This document shows, piece by piece, positions 25,823 through 35,059 of a DNA stretch of 64,000 nt (position 1 is its first letter; each line of letters begins with the position of its first letter). Under the pieces are notes generated by a model, which saw nothing but the letters and a program-made list of their open reading frames with translations, made no database searches and had not been told where the DNA came from. The position numbers and the translations under genes were made by a program. The DNA lies in NCBI RefSeq assembly GCF_003173335.1, contig NZ_QGMZ01000010.1:14974-78973 (forward strand). The letters are read 5' to 3'. The DNA comes from Methanospirillum stamsii. GTDB lineage: Archaea > Halobacteriota > Methanomicrobia > Methanomicrobiales > Methanospirillaceae.

Positions 25823-26530
25823 TTAAAAGCCAGTATTATAAGGAACGCTTTTTACTAGATAGTACGCTCCGTCAATATTAAGTGTTTCCTGGTATCCCCG
25901 TTCAGTCAGATACCCGGCAGAACTATTGTAAATCGTAATCTCATTTCCTTTAAATGATGCACTTCCAATAGCACCGTCTAATCCGGATGGCATTTCCACC
26001 CGGTTTTTCGGTTCAGGTGACCATCCTTCCGGAATTTCCTGCCTGACACCACTTCCCCTCTCATGAACGGTAATATAATCCAGTTCCCTGTCAATACTTG
26101 ACCACATAAAATCAGTATATTGTCCCCTGCTCATGTTCAGGTACTCAGCCTTTGAAGTTTCATAGGTGTAATTGGTGTAAAGAGTAAGGCTTACATCATA
26201 TGATCCCGGCGTCCGGTATGTGTGAACCGGGTTTTTTTCTGTTGATTTGTTACCATCTCCAAAATCCCATATCCGGTTATCTGCAAACCCGTATGAAACA
26301 TCATAAAACCGTACCCGAAATGGCGCATCCCCTTCTGTCCTGTCTGATGTAAAATCTGCAGCAATCGTTGACACCACAAAATCATCATACGAGGGGTGAC
26401 ACCCATGTGTAAACCCGGAGGGTGAAGGCAGCATTGCAGGTTTTATCGTATAAGCAGCCTGAACTGCTGAAATCAACAGAATCAGAACACAAAAAAATCC
26501 AAGGACAGAACTCCACCGGGCTGATATCAT
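25823..26530 (-). CDS. Secreted PKD-domain protein
   Basis: A 235-residue exported protein with a signal peptide (hydrophobic 8-25, cut near Ala26). A PKD domain occupies about residues 57-125, with the typical IWDFGDGNKSTEKNPVHTYRTPG core. The C-terminal half is unrecognised but ends in a segment rich in Tyr and Thr. Its start overlaps the preceding gene by four bases (ATGA), so it is translated with the 141-residue protein upstream. Confidence 0.85.
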   Translation of the reverse strand: MISARWSSVLGFFCVLILLISAVQAAYTIKPAMLPSPSGFTHGCHPSYDDFVVSTIAADFTSDRTEGDAPFRVRFYDVSYGFADNRIWDFGDGNKSTEKNPVHTYRTPGSYDVSLTLYTNYTYETSKAEYLNMSRGQYTDFMWSSIDRELDYITVHERGSGVRQEIPEGWSPEPKNRVEMPSGLDGAIGSASFKGNEITIYNSSAGYLTERGYQETLNIDGAYYLVKSVPYNTGF

Positions 26531-26952
26531 AATGTAATTCCTGAGGTATAGGTAAAGGACTTCATAAAGTTTACAATTTCTCCACTCACCATGGCATGGT
26601 CACGCCAAACATTCCGTGCCGACTCATTCAGGTTTAGTCCCCTGGCTTCAAGGATGGAACCTCTGAAATCTGTCCGGACAGTCCCTATTGCAGCTTCTGT
26701 TCCAGGAATCGGACCGATACTGACCATATATTCAATACCAGCCGGCACTCCCTCCTCACCTACGGCCCGGATTTTAAGTTTAGATTCCATAGCAACCGAT
26801 TCCATGTTGATAAGACTGGTCGACCCACTGACATGATCATCAAAAGCAGGCGAGACAGACCACGAATCGGCATGAATCATGGTCGGAGTTAAAGAAAATA
26901 TTATGAGAATATAGATGAATACGCGAATATCAGGCATATTTTTCACGCTCAT
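26527..26952 (-). CDS. Secreted hypothetical protein, paralogue of next gene
   Basis: A 141-residue protein with a signal peptide (about residues 10-28). No known domain is seen. The C-terminal half aligns by eye with the end of the 274-residue protein at 26994-27818: both have a short Ile-Gly/Ile-His-Pro stretch, a run of Ala-Thr and finish FMKSFTYTSGI versus FSKSFVVTSGI. The two genes are therefore paralogues. Its stop overlaps the PKD gene start. Confidence 0.8.
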   Translation of the reverse strand: MSVKNMPDIRVFIYILIIFSLTPTMIHADSWSVSPAFDDHVSGSTSLINMESVAMESKLKIRAVGEEGVPAGIEYMVSIGPIPGTEAAIGTVRTDFRGSILEARGLNLNESARNVWRDHAMVSGEIVNFMKSFTYTSGITL

Positions 26953-26993
26953 CTGATTTGTCAGTCGGTTCTAAAATGTTTCCCGGTGAAAAA

Positions 26994-27818
26994 TTAATTT
27001 GGTTCAATCCCTGAGGTCACCACAAAGGACTTACTAAACCTGAATATCTGTCCGTCAATGGTGGTTGAATCAGCCATGGATTTGGTCGATGCAAGTTCTG
27101 TGGTATTTCCCGCACCCTCTTCATTGGTCATGGCAAATTCCGTACTTGCTGTTCCTGCAGCATACGGCATTCCGGAAGAGAGGTCCGGATGGATTCCAAT
27201 CAGGTACCGGAGTTCAGCCGGAACAGTATCATCTGAACCAACAGACCGTGTCCTGGCCATGGTGGCAATCTGACCGCTGGTCATATCTACTGCAGATGCC
27301 CCTTTGTAATAACTGTTAAATCCGCCGATATAGTCGTCAATGATATCTGCCACAACCGGATTTCGGACAACAAGCTCGGAACTACTCGCGTTTCCGGAGG
27401 TATAGAGTTCCAGAGAATCAGATGAGGACATCTTGCTCCCCAGTTCCGGATCGGTCAGGTATGTGGAGACTATTTTTGAATCCACATTAAAGCCCCCCTT
27501 CTGCTGCGGACCTTCATCTATCTTCAGTCCTTTACTCTGTGACAGATACCCTCCGTTTGTTCTCATGTCGTTTTTATAGATGACAGAAGAGAAGGTTTCT
27601 CCCTGGTCTAAAAATCCTTCATCATGAGAACCATTACTGTAGGTATCCAACTGGTATACCTGATGGGAGGACATCTGACCGATTACCTCCAGATATGATT
27701 CTGATGGCATCTGCCGGTTCGTTGTATTTGTCCCGTTTGGAAGTCTGTCTGCGGCTGCTATCGTGATAAGCATCAGAATAACGCTTATTACTATAACAAC
27801 TGTGATTTTCTTATTCAT
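26994..27818 (-). CDS. Secreted hypothetical protein, larger paralogue
   Basis: A 274-residue exported protein starting MNKKITVVIVISVILMLI with cleavage expected after IAAADR. The start at 27818 is chosen because the longer frame to 27935 would run into the tRNA-Asp gene and GGTGCC precedes this ATG. The protein is Ser/Thr/Gly-rich with no cysteine. Its last seventy residues resemble those of the neighbouring 141-residue protein. Surface or sheath location is likely; function unknown. Confidence 0.8.
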   Translation of the reverse strand: MNKKITVVIVISVILMLITIAAADRLPNGTNTTNRQMPSESYLEVIGQMSSHQVYQLDTYSNGSHDEGFLDQGETFSSVIYKNDMRTNGGYLSQSKGLKIDEGPQQKGGFNVDSKIVSTYLTDPELGSKMSSSDSLELYTSGNASSSELVVRNPVVADIIDDYIGGFNSYYKGASAVDMTSGQIATMARTRSVGSDDTVPAELRYLIGIHPDLSSGMPYAAGTASTEFAMTNEEGAGNTTELASTKSMADSTTIDGQIFRFSKSFVVTSGIEPN

Positions 27819-27886
27819 GAAAGGCACCGGAATTATCTTCATAGGTATTGGTATGAGAGGTATAGAAGATTGCCGGAAAAAGAAGA

Positions 27887-27959
27887 CGCCCAGATCGGAA
27901 TTCGAATCCGAGTCGTCGGCGTGACAGGCCGACATGATAGGCCACTACACTATCTGGGC
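27887..27959 (-). tRNA. tRNA-Asp (GTC)
   Basis: A 73-base tRNA on the minus strand. The acceptor stem GCCCAGA pairs with TCTGGGC (27953-27959 and 27888-27894), with discriminator G. The anticodon arm CGGC-CTGTCAC-GCCG reads GTC, aspartate. The T loop TTCGAAT is standard. CCA is not encoded. It lies eight bases downstream of tRNA-Tyr and is probably co-transcribed. Confidence 0.93.
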
Positions 27960-27967
27960 AGAGCATA

Positions 27968-28073
27968 TCCCGCCTCCCGGATTTGAACCGGGGACATCGC
28001 GGTAGCTGCGCTTTTGCCTCGAGCGGCAATTCAGTCTACAGCCGCGCACTCTACCAGTCTGAGTTAAGGCGGG
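27968..28073 (-). tRNA. tRNA-Tyr (GTA) with intron
   Basis: A 106-base gene on the minus strand. The acceptor stem CCCGCCT/AGGCGGG has the C1-G72 pair typical of archaeal tRNA-Tyr, with discriminator A. The anticodon stem CGCGG/CCGCG encloses the loop CTGTAGA, anticodon GTA, once a 32-base intron after position 37 is removed. The spliced RNA would be 74 bases. The T arm CCCCGGTTCAAATCCGGG is standard. CCA is not encoded. Confidence 0.93.
28004..28035 (-). other. tRNA-Tyr intron
   Basis: A 32-base intron at the canonical position one base 3' of the anticodon. It begins ACTGAATTGCCG and ends GCGCAGCT on the minus strand, and can pair with the anticodon stem region to give a bulge-helix-bulge recognised by archaeal splicing endonuclease. 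The boundaries are inferred by restoring a normal seven-base anticodon loop. Confidence 0.8.
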
Positions 28074-28103
28074 ATGTTGCTCTATTAGGTCAGCTTCATC
28101 CAC

Positions 28104-28115
28104 ATATATAGATAT
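28104..28115 (-). promoter_or_regulatory. TATA box of the tRNA-Tyr/tRNA-Asp unit
   Basis: The minus strand reads TATCTATATATG about 36 bases upstream of the mature 5' end of tRNA-Tyr. This is the usual distance for an archaeal TATA box serving a tRNA transcript with a short leader. Confidence 0.6.
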
Positions 28116-28220
28116 TGGTTTGGTTGTCGTTCTTCATGAGATATCTGAATCAAAATCACTGCCTTAGAAAACAACATCTATTACCGATTAAACGGAAGAC
28201 GTACTCACAGGTTAGTCTTT

Positions 28221-30509
28221 ATGACGGGAGTTCCAGATATTCTTTGGCTAGAGGAAATCAGAAAAGAGGATATTCCTTCAGTTGGTGGAAAAGGTGCCTC
28301 ACTCGGGGAAATGGCCTCAATCGGGCTTCCCGTTCCTCCGGCATTTGTTGTCACCAGTCAGGCGTTCAGACGTTTTTTGGTTCAGACCAAACTGGAAGAA
28401 CCATTACATGAACTATTAAAGTCGCTCAATGTTGATGACAATGAAATACTTGAATCAGCGGCAAAAAAGGCAAAAGAGCTCGTCAACAGGGCAAAAATGC
28501 CGGATGACCTCAAAAAAGAGATAAGTACTGCATATGAGAAACTCCGGAGAAGTGGTGAAATTGTTGCTGCACGGTCCAGCGCGACTGCAGAGGATCTTCC
28601 GGATGCAAGTTTTGCAGGGCAGCAGGAGACGGTTCTCAACATAAAAGGGATTGAAAACCTTCTGAATGCGATTCAGACATGCTGGGCATCACTCTATGGT
28701 GCCCGTGCCATATACTACCGGGCAAAACAAGGATTTGACCATCATACCGTAAACATCGCTGTTGTTGTCCAGCAGCTCATTCCATCGGAGAAAGCCGGCG
28801 TTTTGTTCTCATCTCATCCGGTAACCGGTGAACTCCTGACCATCATTGAAGGATCCTGGGGTCTTGGGGAATCAGTCGTATCCGGAGCAGTATCTCCGGA
28901 TAAGTATGTATTTGACCGGAGACAGGAACGAACAATTGACCGGCTTATCTCACCAAAGATCATTGAGATTGTTCCGGATGGCAATTACGGAACCATCACC
29001 CGGGATGTAGAACCCTCAAGACAGGAAGTACAAATTCTTTCCGATGAAGAGGTAAAACGACTTTCAACCTATGGAATCGTTTCAGAAGAGCATTACGGCG
29101 TCCCACAGGATATGGAATGGGCAATTGTCGGGGATAAGATCTTCATTTTACAGTCCAGACCCATCACTACCATCAAGGGAGTCGTGACAGCCAAAAAAGA
29201 AACGGTAACTGCTTCTGCTGATAGCGTAATTCTCCAGGGTCAGGGTGCTTCTCCCGGAATTGCATGTGGACCGGTAATCATCATTGAAGATGTCCGGGAT
29301 ATCGGGAAGGTCAAGGAAGGTGACATCATGATCACACGCATGACCAACCCGGACATGGTTCCTGCCATGCGCAAGGTTGCCGCAATTGTAACAGATGAGG
29401 GAGGTATGACCTGTCATGCAGCAATTGTTTCACGCGAACTTGGAACCCCGGCCGTTGTTGGAACCAGGAAAGCCACCCAGATTCTTTCAGACGGTCAGAT
29501 AATCACGGTTGACGGAGAGAAAGGACTCATTTACGATGGCGCTATAGTCCAGCCACCTGCAGCCGCAGGTCCTGCACAGACCACAGTTGCAGCAGCCCCG
29601 GCAAAGATAATCACGGCAACATCAGTAAAAGTAAATGTCTCGATGCCTGAAGCTGCCCAGCGTGCGGCTGCCACCGGAGCTGACGGTGTAGGACTTCTCA
29701 GGATTGAACACCTGATTCTTGGACTAAATAAAACCCCGAACTGGTATATTCAGAACCACCGAGAAGATGAATTCATCTCTGAACTGATGAATGGCATAAA
29801 AGTAGTCCTTGACGCATTCCCGGGAAAACCAGTATGGGTCAGAACACTTGATGCACCGACCGATGAATTCAGGAATATGCAGGGCGGGGAGAACGAGCCG
29901 ATTGAACACAACCCCATGCTCGGGTGGCGTGGAATTCGGCGTGACCTCCAGAGTCCGGCCCAGTTCAGATTACAGATTGACACATTTAAAAGACTCTGGG
30001 ACCTTGGATATGACAATCTTGGCATCATGTTCCCGATGGTATCTCACCCACGGGAATTTATTCTGGCTAAAGAACAGTTCCGTCAGGCCGGAGTGGATGT
30101 GGAAAATGTTGACCTCGGGGTTATGATCGAGATTCCCGCAAGTGCAGTACTCATTGAAGACTTCATCAAAGCCGGAATCAGGTTTGCCTCCTTCGGAACC
30201 AATGATCTTATCCAGTACACCATCGCCATCGACCGGAACAATGAGAATGTCACCGATATGTACTGGCCAAAACACCCGGCAGTGCTGGCTCTTATTGATA
30301 CTGCCATTCAGGCCTGCAGAAAGGGCGGAGTCGAAGTATCTATCTGCGGACAGGCAGGAAGTGAGCCGGATATGGTAACATGGCTCGTTGAACATGGAAT
30401 TACCAGTGTTTCATCAAACATTGATGCAATAGCAAAAATCCGTGAGACTGTCGCAAAGACAGAGCAACGGATAATCCTTGACGCGGCGAGAAAACAGTAT
30501 GGATGCTGA
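28221..30509 (+). CDS. ppsA: Phosphoenolpyruvate synthase
   Basis: A 762-residue enzyme making PEP from pyruvate and ATP, the entry to gluconeogenesis in methanogens. The N-terminal ATP-grasp half has GGKGASLGEM and AARSSATAEDLPDASFAGQQ. The swivelling domain has the phospho-His in GGMTCHAAIVSRELG, near residue 398. The C-terminal TIM barrel has the FGTNDLIQYT and SICGQAGSEPDM motifs. The first gene of a five-gene run with overlapping ends. Confidence 0.96.
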   Translation: MTGVPDILWLEEIRKEDIPSVGGKGASLGEMASIGLPVPPAFVVTSQAFRRFLVQTKLEEPLHELLKSLNVDDNEILESAAKKAKELVNRAKMPDDLKKEISTAYEKLRRSGEIVAARSSATAEDLPDASFAGQQETVLNIKGIENLLNAIQTCWASLYGARAIYYRAKQGFDHHTVNIAVVVQQLIPSEKAGVLFSSHPVTGELLTIIEGSWGLGESVVSGAVSPDKYVFDRRQERTIDRLISPKIIEIVPDGNYGTITRDVEPSRQEVQILSDEEVKRLSTYGIVSEEHYGVPQDMEWAIVGDKIFILQSRPITTIKGVVTAKKETVTASADSVILQGQGASPGIACGPVIIIEDVRDIGKVKEGDIMITRMTNPDMVPAMRKVAAIVTDEGGMTCHAAIVSRELGTPAVVGTRKATQILSDGQIITVDGEKGLIYDGAIVQPPAAAGPAQTTVAAAPAKIITATSVKVNVSMPEAAQRAAATGADGVGLLRIEHLILGLNKTPNWYIQNHREDEFISELMNGIKVVLDAFPGKPVWVRTLDAPTDEFRNMQGGENEPIEHNPMLGWRGIRRDLQSPAQFRLQIDTFKRLWDLGYDNLGIMFPMVSHPREFILAKEQFRQAGVDVENVDLGVMIEIPASAVLIEDFIKAGIRFASFGTNDLIQYTIAIDRNNENVTDMYWPKHPAVLALIDTAIQACRKGGVEVSICGQAGSEPDMVTWLVEHGITSVSSNIDAIAKIRETVAKTEQRIILDAARKQYGC

Positions 30510-31608
30510 AGGCCTTTTGGCCGACGAACTTTTTTGCTTCCTTGAGGCCAGAAGAAAAGAGGACTTTTCTTACTCCCATATTCTTTCATCCATGTGCACC
30601 ACCCCGCATCCGGTGGCAGTAAAGGCTCATGCTCTTTTCATGGAGACAAACCTTGGAGATCCAGGACTCTTTCCAGGCACTGTTTCTCTAGAAGACGAAC
30701 TTATCCGGTGGTTTGCTGACCTGTATCATGAGCCATCAGCAGGAGGATGCACAACGTCCGGAGGGACCGAGTCAAACATCCAGGTTCTCAGGTTTTGCAA
30801 GGCGGCAAAAAAGGCTAAAAACCCAAATATTGTAGTTCCGGCATCAGCCCATTTCTCATTTGAGAAAGCCTGTAAAATGATGGATGTTGAGATGCGGTTA
30901 GCCCCTCTTGACCATGAATACCGGATGGATGTAAATGCAGCAGGGGAACTTATCGACAAAGATACCTGTTGTATCGTGAGCGTGGCCGGAACAACGGAAT
31001 ATGGCATGACTGACCCGATTCCAGAACTTGGAAAAATCGCCGGGCAGGAGGACATTCATCTGCACGTGGATGCAGCTTTTGGAGGATATGTCCTTCCCTT
31101 CCTAAAGGATGCTCCAAAGTTTGACTTTTCAATTCCGGAAGTCGGCTCAATATCTGTTGATCCGCATAAAATGGGAATGGGCACCATCCCTTCGGGAGTG
31201 CTCATGGTGAGAGATGAAAAGGTGTTCTGTAACCTTTTAGTCGAGACGCCATACCTTACCGTAAAACAGGCATACAGCCTGACCGGAACGCGTCCGGGTG
31301 CATCAGTGGCAGCAGCGTATGCAGTCAGCCGGTATTTTGGGACGAAAGGATATACCTCTCTTGTTACCGGTTGCATGGAGAATACCCGGCGTCTTATTGA
31401 AGGGATGGAAGCATTCGGAGTCAGGAGAAAAGTAACCCCGGATGTAAATGTTGCAACCTTTGACCATGTGGATGTACCAAAACCCTGGATTGTGTCATAT
31501 ACCCGGAAAGGAGACCTCCGGATAGTTTGTATGCCTCATGTCAGCCGTGATGTAATAGAATCATTTCTTGCAGATTTTGGAGAATTTCATGTACCCAATA
31601 CTCACTAA
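30499..31608 (+). CDS. mfnA: L-tyrosine / L-aspartate decarboxylase MfnA
   Basis: A 369-residue PLP-dependent group II decarboxylase. In methanogens it makes tyramine for methanofuran and beta-alanine for coenzyme A. The PLP lysine is Lys224 in [10 protein letters not shown], with HVDAAFGGY providing the ring-stacking and aspartate contacts. GGTESNIQ is the phosphate loop. The ATG at 30499, inside the ppsA end, is the family start. Confidence 0.93.
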   Translation: MDAEGLLADELFCFLEARRKEDFSYSHILSSMCTTPHPVAVKAHALFMETNLGDPGLFPGTVSLEDELIRWFADLYHEPSAGGCTTSGGTESNIQVLRFCKAAKKAKNPNIVVPASAHFSFEKACKMMDVEMRLAPLDHEYRMDVNAAGELIDKDTCCIVSVAGTTEYGMTDPIPELGKIAGQEDIHLHVDAAFGGYVLPFLKDAPKFDFSIPEVGSISVDPHKMGMGTIPSGVLMVRDEKVFCNLLVETPYLTVKQAYSLTGTRPGASVAAAYAVSRYFGTKGYTSLVTGCMENTRRLIEGMEAFGVRRKVTPDVNVATFDHVDVPKPWIVSYTRKGDLRIVCMPHVSRDVIESFLADFGEFHVPNTH

Positions 31609-32137
31609 ATCATTAATTACCTGCCCGATTGTAAAAAAAGGTGAATACAACTATTTTGTTCATCCGATTACCGACGGTGTTCCGGATATCCATCCAGACC
31701 TCCTTCGGGAGATTGCGGTCGGAATGATACGGCTCATGAACCTTGAGAATGTCAAATACATCGTAACCGCAGAAGCCATGGGCATTCCTATCGGAACGGT
31801 ATTATCCCTCATGACAGATATTCCACTCAATATTATCAGGAAGAGAAAATATGGTCTTCCCGGAGAGTGTGATGTCTGCCAGGTGACCGGATATTCCAAG
31901 GGAGAAATGTACATAAACGGAATTAATCCAGGGGACCGGATTGTTCTTATCGATGACGTCATCAGTACCGGCGGGACCATGAACGGAATAATAACAGCAC
32001 TTCAGCTTATCGGTGCAGAGATCGTGGACATCGGATTTGTCATAAAAAAGGGCAGTCCGGACCTGATTCTTCCCTATTCATATCTTGTTTCCATTGAAGT
32101 GACCGATTCGGTGAGAATAGTTGATCAAACTACCTGA
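31589..32137 (+). CDS. hpt: Hypoxanthine/guanine (purine) phosphoribosyltransferase
   Basis: A 182-residue archaeal purine phosphoribosyltransferase for base salvage. The PRPP loop [18 protein letters not shown] is visible near residues 112-130, and AEAMGIPIG near the middle is typical of the adenine/hypoxanthine type. The ATG at 31589 lies within the 3' end of mfnA (20-base overlap) and gives the family length. Confidence 0.9.
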   Translation: MYPILTKSLITCPIVKKGEYNYFVHPITDGVPDIHPDLLREIAVGMIRLMNLENVKYIVTAEAMGIPIGTVLSLMTDIPLNIIRKRKYGLPGECDVCQVTGYSKGEMYINGINPGDRIVLIDDVISTGGTMNGIITALQLIGAEIVDIGFVIKKGSPDLILPYSYLVSIEVTDSVRIVDQTT

Positions 32138-33062
32138 ACTTTGCACAAAGCTGCGTGAGAAAGGGTATCAGAGAGTTGCATTGCAGGCTCCGGAAGGACT
32201 GAAAAGAATCCTTCCCGGTCTTGCAACAAACCTCCGGGAAGAGGGGTTTGAAGTAATTATAAGCGGCGATCCCTGTTATGGTGCCTGCGACCTTGATCTC
32301 TATGCACGGGACAATGCAGATATCCTGGTCCATATTGGCCATACACCAGTTGATAACACCAGGGGAGTGTTCTACGAAACATGGCCGGTCAACGCTGACC
32401 TCACCGTCATCAAAAATGTCATCCCGCTTTTATCCGGTACAAAGGCAGGCCTTGTTACCACTATCCAGCATGTTCATCTCTTAAAAGATGCTGCAGAAAT
32501 CCTGACCTCTGCAGGAATTAAGCCAATTATTGCAGAGGCATCACACCGGACTCCCTGTCCGGGTCAGGTTCTTGGATGTTCATTTGATGCAGCAAGAAAG
32601 ACCGGGGCAGATGAGATAATTTTTCTGGGGACCGGTCTTTTTCACCCTGTCGGAATAAAACTTGCAACCAAAGCCCGGGTTTTTGCATGTGATCCAATCA
32701 CCGGTACTATCAGTGAACCGGATGCAGACAGGCTTCTTCGGAAACGGTTTGGTCTGATTCAAAAAGCCAAAGAAGCAGAGAGTTTTGGGATTTTGGTCTC
32801 TGAAAAGAGCGGACAATGCAGAAAAGAACTGGCAGAACATCTCTGCAGCCTTTCTAAAAACGCATTTCAGGTCATGATACGTGAAGTAACCCCGGACCAA
32901 CTGCTCAACTTAGGGTTTCCCTGTTATGTGAATACTGCCTGTCCCCGCCTTGCATATGATGATCAGGTCAGATTTTCTGCTCCGGTTCTGACGCCAGGAG
33001 AGTTTGAAATCCTCTGCGGAGTCAGGGAATTCGAAGACTATGAGGTTGATGAAATACTATGA
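32121..33062 (+). CDS. dph2: Diphthamide biosynthesis enzyme Dph2 (radical 3-amino-3-carboxypropyl transferase)
   Basis: A 313-residue protein of the archaeal Dph2 family, which transfers a 3-amino-3-carboxypropyl group from S-adenosylmethionine to a histidine of elongation factor 2. The three cysteines binding the [4Fe-4S] cluster are in [21 protein letters not shown] and [11 protein letters not shown]. The start is a TTG at 32121 with GGTGAG upstream, inside the end of hpt. Confidence 0.93.
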   Translation: MIKLPELCTKLREKGYQRVALQAPEGLKRILPGLATNLREEGFEVIISGDPCYGACDLDLYARDNADILVHIGHTPVDNTRGVFYETWPVNADLTVIKNVIPLLSGTKAGLVTTIQHVHLLKDAAEILTSAGIKPIIAEASHRTPCPGQVLGCSFDAARKTGADEIIFLGTGLFHPVGIKLATKARVFACDPITGTISEPDADRLLRKRFGLIQKAKEAESFGILVSEKSGQCRKELAEHLCSLSKNAFQVMIREVTPDQLLNLGFPCYVNTACPRLAYDDQVRFSAPVLTPGEFEILCGVREFEDYEVDEIL

Positions 33063-33670
33063 AACTTCGCCAGCTTGAGATGCTTCTGCAGCGGGTTTCC
33101 GGATTTGAGCATCCTTCAGTAGAACGCGAGCAATACCAGACACCGGCACCACTTGCAGCCCGTCTTATTCATACCGCCTGGCTTGCCGGAGATATTGAAG
33201 GAAAAGAGGTTCTAGACCTTGGGTGCGGTACAGGTATTCTTGCTATTGGTGCGGCACTGCTTGGAGCAAACGTAATCGCTGTTGAGGATGACCTGGAAGC
33301 TATCTCAATTGCAGAAGCGAATGCTCAGGACCTTGGATGTAATATCAGGTTTATCAGGGCAGATATCACCGACAGTGATACACCAGGCCTTATCCCTGAT
33401 GTTGATACGGTAATCATGAATCCCCCCTTCGGAGCACAGAATGAACATGCTGACCGGCCCTTTATTGACATGGCACTGCTTAAGGGAGATATGATATACA
33501 GCATCCATAATGCAGGATCATGCCCATTTATAACAGCATATATAAAAGATCGGGGCGTTATCGTCTCTTCAATTCTGGCAGGACTAAGCATCCCCCGGAC
33601 ATTCTGGTTCCATACCAGGGATAAACATGAAATCCCGGTAGAGATTCACATTATAAGCAGGAAAACGTAA
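33059..33670 (+). CDS. N6-adenine-type SAM methyltransferase (METTL5-like)
   Basis: A 203-residue Rossmann methyltransferase. The SAM site is LDLGCGTGILAIGAALLGA (residues 52-70), and the catalytic NPPFGAQ (121-127) is the signature of N6-adenine or N-methyltransferases. Size and pattern match archaeal METTL5-like proteins, which methylate rRNA adenine in eukaryotes. It overlaps dph2 by four bases, linking two translation-related genes. Confidence 0.88.
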   Translation: MKLRQLEMLLQRVSGFEHPSVEREQYQTPAPLAARLIHTAWLAGDIEGKEVLDLGCGTGILAIGAALLGANVIAVEDDLEAISIAEANAQDLGCNIRFIRADITDSDTPGLIPDVDTVIMNPPFGAQNEHADRPFIDMALLKGDMIYSIHNAGSCPFITAYIKDRGVIVSSILAGLSIPRTFWFHTRDKHEIPVEIHIISRKT

Positions 33671-33687
33671 AAAAGAGATTCTGGTTA

Positions 33688-33867
33688 TTAATCCTTGACC
33701 AGGATAAATCCAATTCCGGCAAGCATGATTCCGATAAGAAGAGCGATGATACCAATTGCTCCCATTACCACATCGATGACATACGGCAGGAAGTACCAGA
33801 TACCATAGGCACCACCGATGATGAGGATGATACCGACAATTAACATTCCAAGTCCCATTTTATCCAT
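33688..33867 (-). CDS. Small two-helix membrane protein
   Basis: A 59-residue protein, shorter than most gene finders accept. It begins MDKMGLGMLIVGIILIIGG and contains two hydrophobic helices, about residues 5-25 and 33-55, separated by a short aromatic loop (YGIWYFLPY). It ends with LVKD. A strong GGAGG ribosome site lies nine bases upstream of the ATG at 33867. Codon usage matches neighbours. Function unknown; the helix-turn-helix hairpin suggests a small membrane or membrane-complex accessory protein. Confidence 0.8.
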   Translation of the reverse strand: MDKMGLGMLIVGIILIIGGAYGIWYFLPYVIDVVMGAIGIIALLIGIMLAGIGFILVKD

Positions 33868-33950
33868 GTGATTAATCCTCCAATCTATTTTCCTAATATC
33901 CGTATGTTATGAAGATATTTATAAACAATCAGTAAGTTAAGGCCTGCATC

Positions 33951-34397
33951 CTATTCTGACCCTGGTTTATCCGGACTGGTGACAACGAGTGAGACTTCAA
34001 GGTCTTCACCATTCTGAAGTAATGCAACCATCTCACGCAGGATGTTCTGTGCCGTGTGGTCAGCATACACCCCGATGGTCCTGCCGCAGGTAAATGAAGA
34101 TTTTCTCCAGACCAGATCGGTCGGATGGGTCAGTACTAATCCAGGATCACCCTGTGACAAAACCCGGACTTTGTGCGGGCCACATGATAGAGTAGTTTCA
34201 AGTACTGCCTCCGGGTCTGAAAGAGCCTTACAAAATCTGCGATCGAGGTCTGCTGCTCCTTTGTCTGCACCAACCGCAATGATACAGGTTCCGGCCAGAC
34301 TGAGTTCTTTTTCGCGGGTTATCTCAAAAGTGGTACGATGCAGGGCGGTCACATTCGGATGACCATGGGCAACGAGATACTCCTCCTCTCTGACCAT
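33951..34397 (-). CDS. DUF371 family protein
   Basis: A 148-residue archaeal DUF371 protein. It starts MVREEEYLVAHGHPNVTALHRTTFEITRE, and has IAVGADKGAADLD in the middle, features I associate with this family. The long upstream extension to 34535 overlaps the divergent zinc-finger gene and is discarded. The family is archaeal, of unknown function. Confidence 0.82.
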   Translation of the reverse strand: MVREEEYLVAHGHPNVTALHRTTFEITREKELSLAGTCIIAVGADKGAADLDRRFCKALSDPEAVLETTLSCGPHKVRVLSQGDPGLVLTHPTDLVWRKSSFTCGRTIGVYADHTAQNILREMVALLQNGEDLEVSLVVTSPDKPGSE

Positions 34398-34428
34398 GTA
34401 TTTACACACTCTCTTCCATGTGTATTCA

Positions 34429-35010
34429 ATGGATCTGATAGATGCGTATTGTAACACCTGCAAAGAGGAGACAGAACAGGAGGTTTTGAGTGAATCACGC
34501 GAACTCATCCTCCGGTGCACCGTGTGCGGCCTCACAACCAGAAGACCCCTGCCCCCTGAACCTGAACCCGTTCTGGTGAAGACAATTGTCAGCAGGGAAG
34601 GTGAATCCTTTGTTGGTAAGGCAGAACTGATGAAAGGAGAAGAGGTTGAGGTTGGTGACTATATCGTCGCCGAGAAAGATGACGGGGAAGGTGCAGGTGT
34701 TGAAATTATGTCTATAGAAATCGGGGATAAACGCGTTAAAAAGGCACTTGCAGAGGAGATAAGCACCATCTGGAGTCGTGCCATTGACGATGTCATTGTC
34801 CGGATCTCTGTTCATGACGGGAAAAAAACACTGCCCATGTATGTTGCATGTGAAGGGGATGACCGTTTTACCATCGACGAAGTGATATCGATTGACAATG
34901 TCCGTTCCCGGATTGACCATATCTGCCTCAGGAATGGAATAATACAGCGAAGAAAAGGGAAATACGAAGTTGCCAACCGGATCAAGCGAATATATGCTTA
35001 CCGGCTCTGA
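34429..35010 (+). CDS. HVO_0476-type zinc finger protein
   Basis: A 193-residue protein with an N-terminal zinc ribbon: CNTC (residues 8-11) and CTVC (30-33). The following acidic domain resembles a transcription factor-like or OB-type beta domain, and the C-terminus is basic (QRRKGKYEVANRIKRIYAYRL). It matches the archaeal HVO_0476 family, whose role is unknown. A hairpin lies after its stop. Confidence 0.82.
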   Translation: MDLIDAYCNTCKEETEQEVLSESRELILRCTVCGLTTRRPLPPEPEPVLVKTIVSREGESFVGKAELMKGEEVEVGDYIVAEKDDGEGAGVEIMSIEIGDKRVKKALAEEISTIWSRAIDDVIVRISVHDGKKTLPMYVACEGDDRFTIDEVISIDNVRSRIDHICLRNGIIQRRKGKYEVANRIKRIYAYRL

Positions 35011-35012
35011 AT

Positions 35013-35046
35013 AAAAAAACCTCTTTGAAGGCATTATAACCTTCAA
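35013..35046 (-). terminator. Hairpin terminator between convergent genes
   Basis: An inverted repeat TTGAAGG / CCTTCAA (35025-35031 and 35040-35046) with an 8-base loop. Read leftward it is followed by a run of T (35013-35019), so it suits the leftward gene at 35060-35767 best. It also lies just after the stop of the rightward zinc-finger gene. Confidence 0.5.
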
Positions 35047-35059
35047 TATTAATTCCGGA

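Noticed and set aside
27819-27935. N-terminal extension of the 274-residue secreted protein
   Set aside because: The extension runs into the tRNA-Asp gene and would hide the signal peptide.
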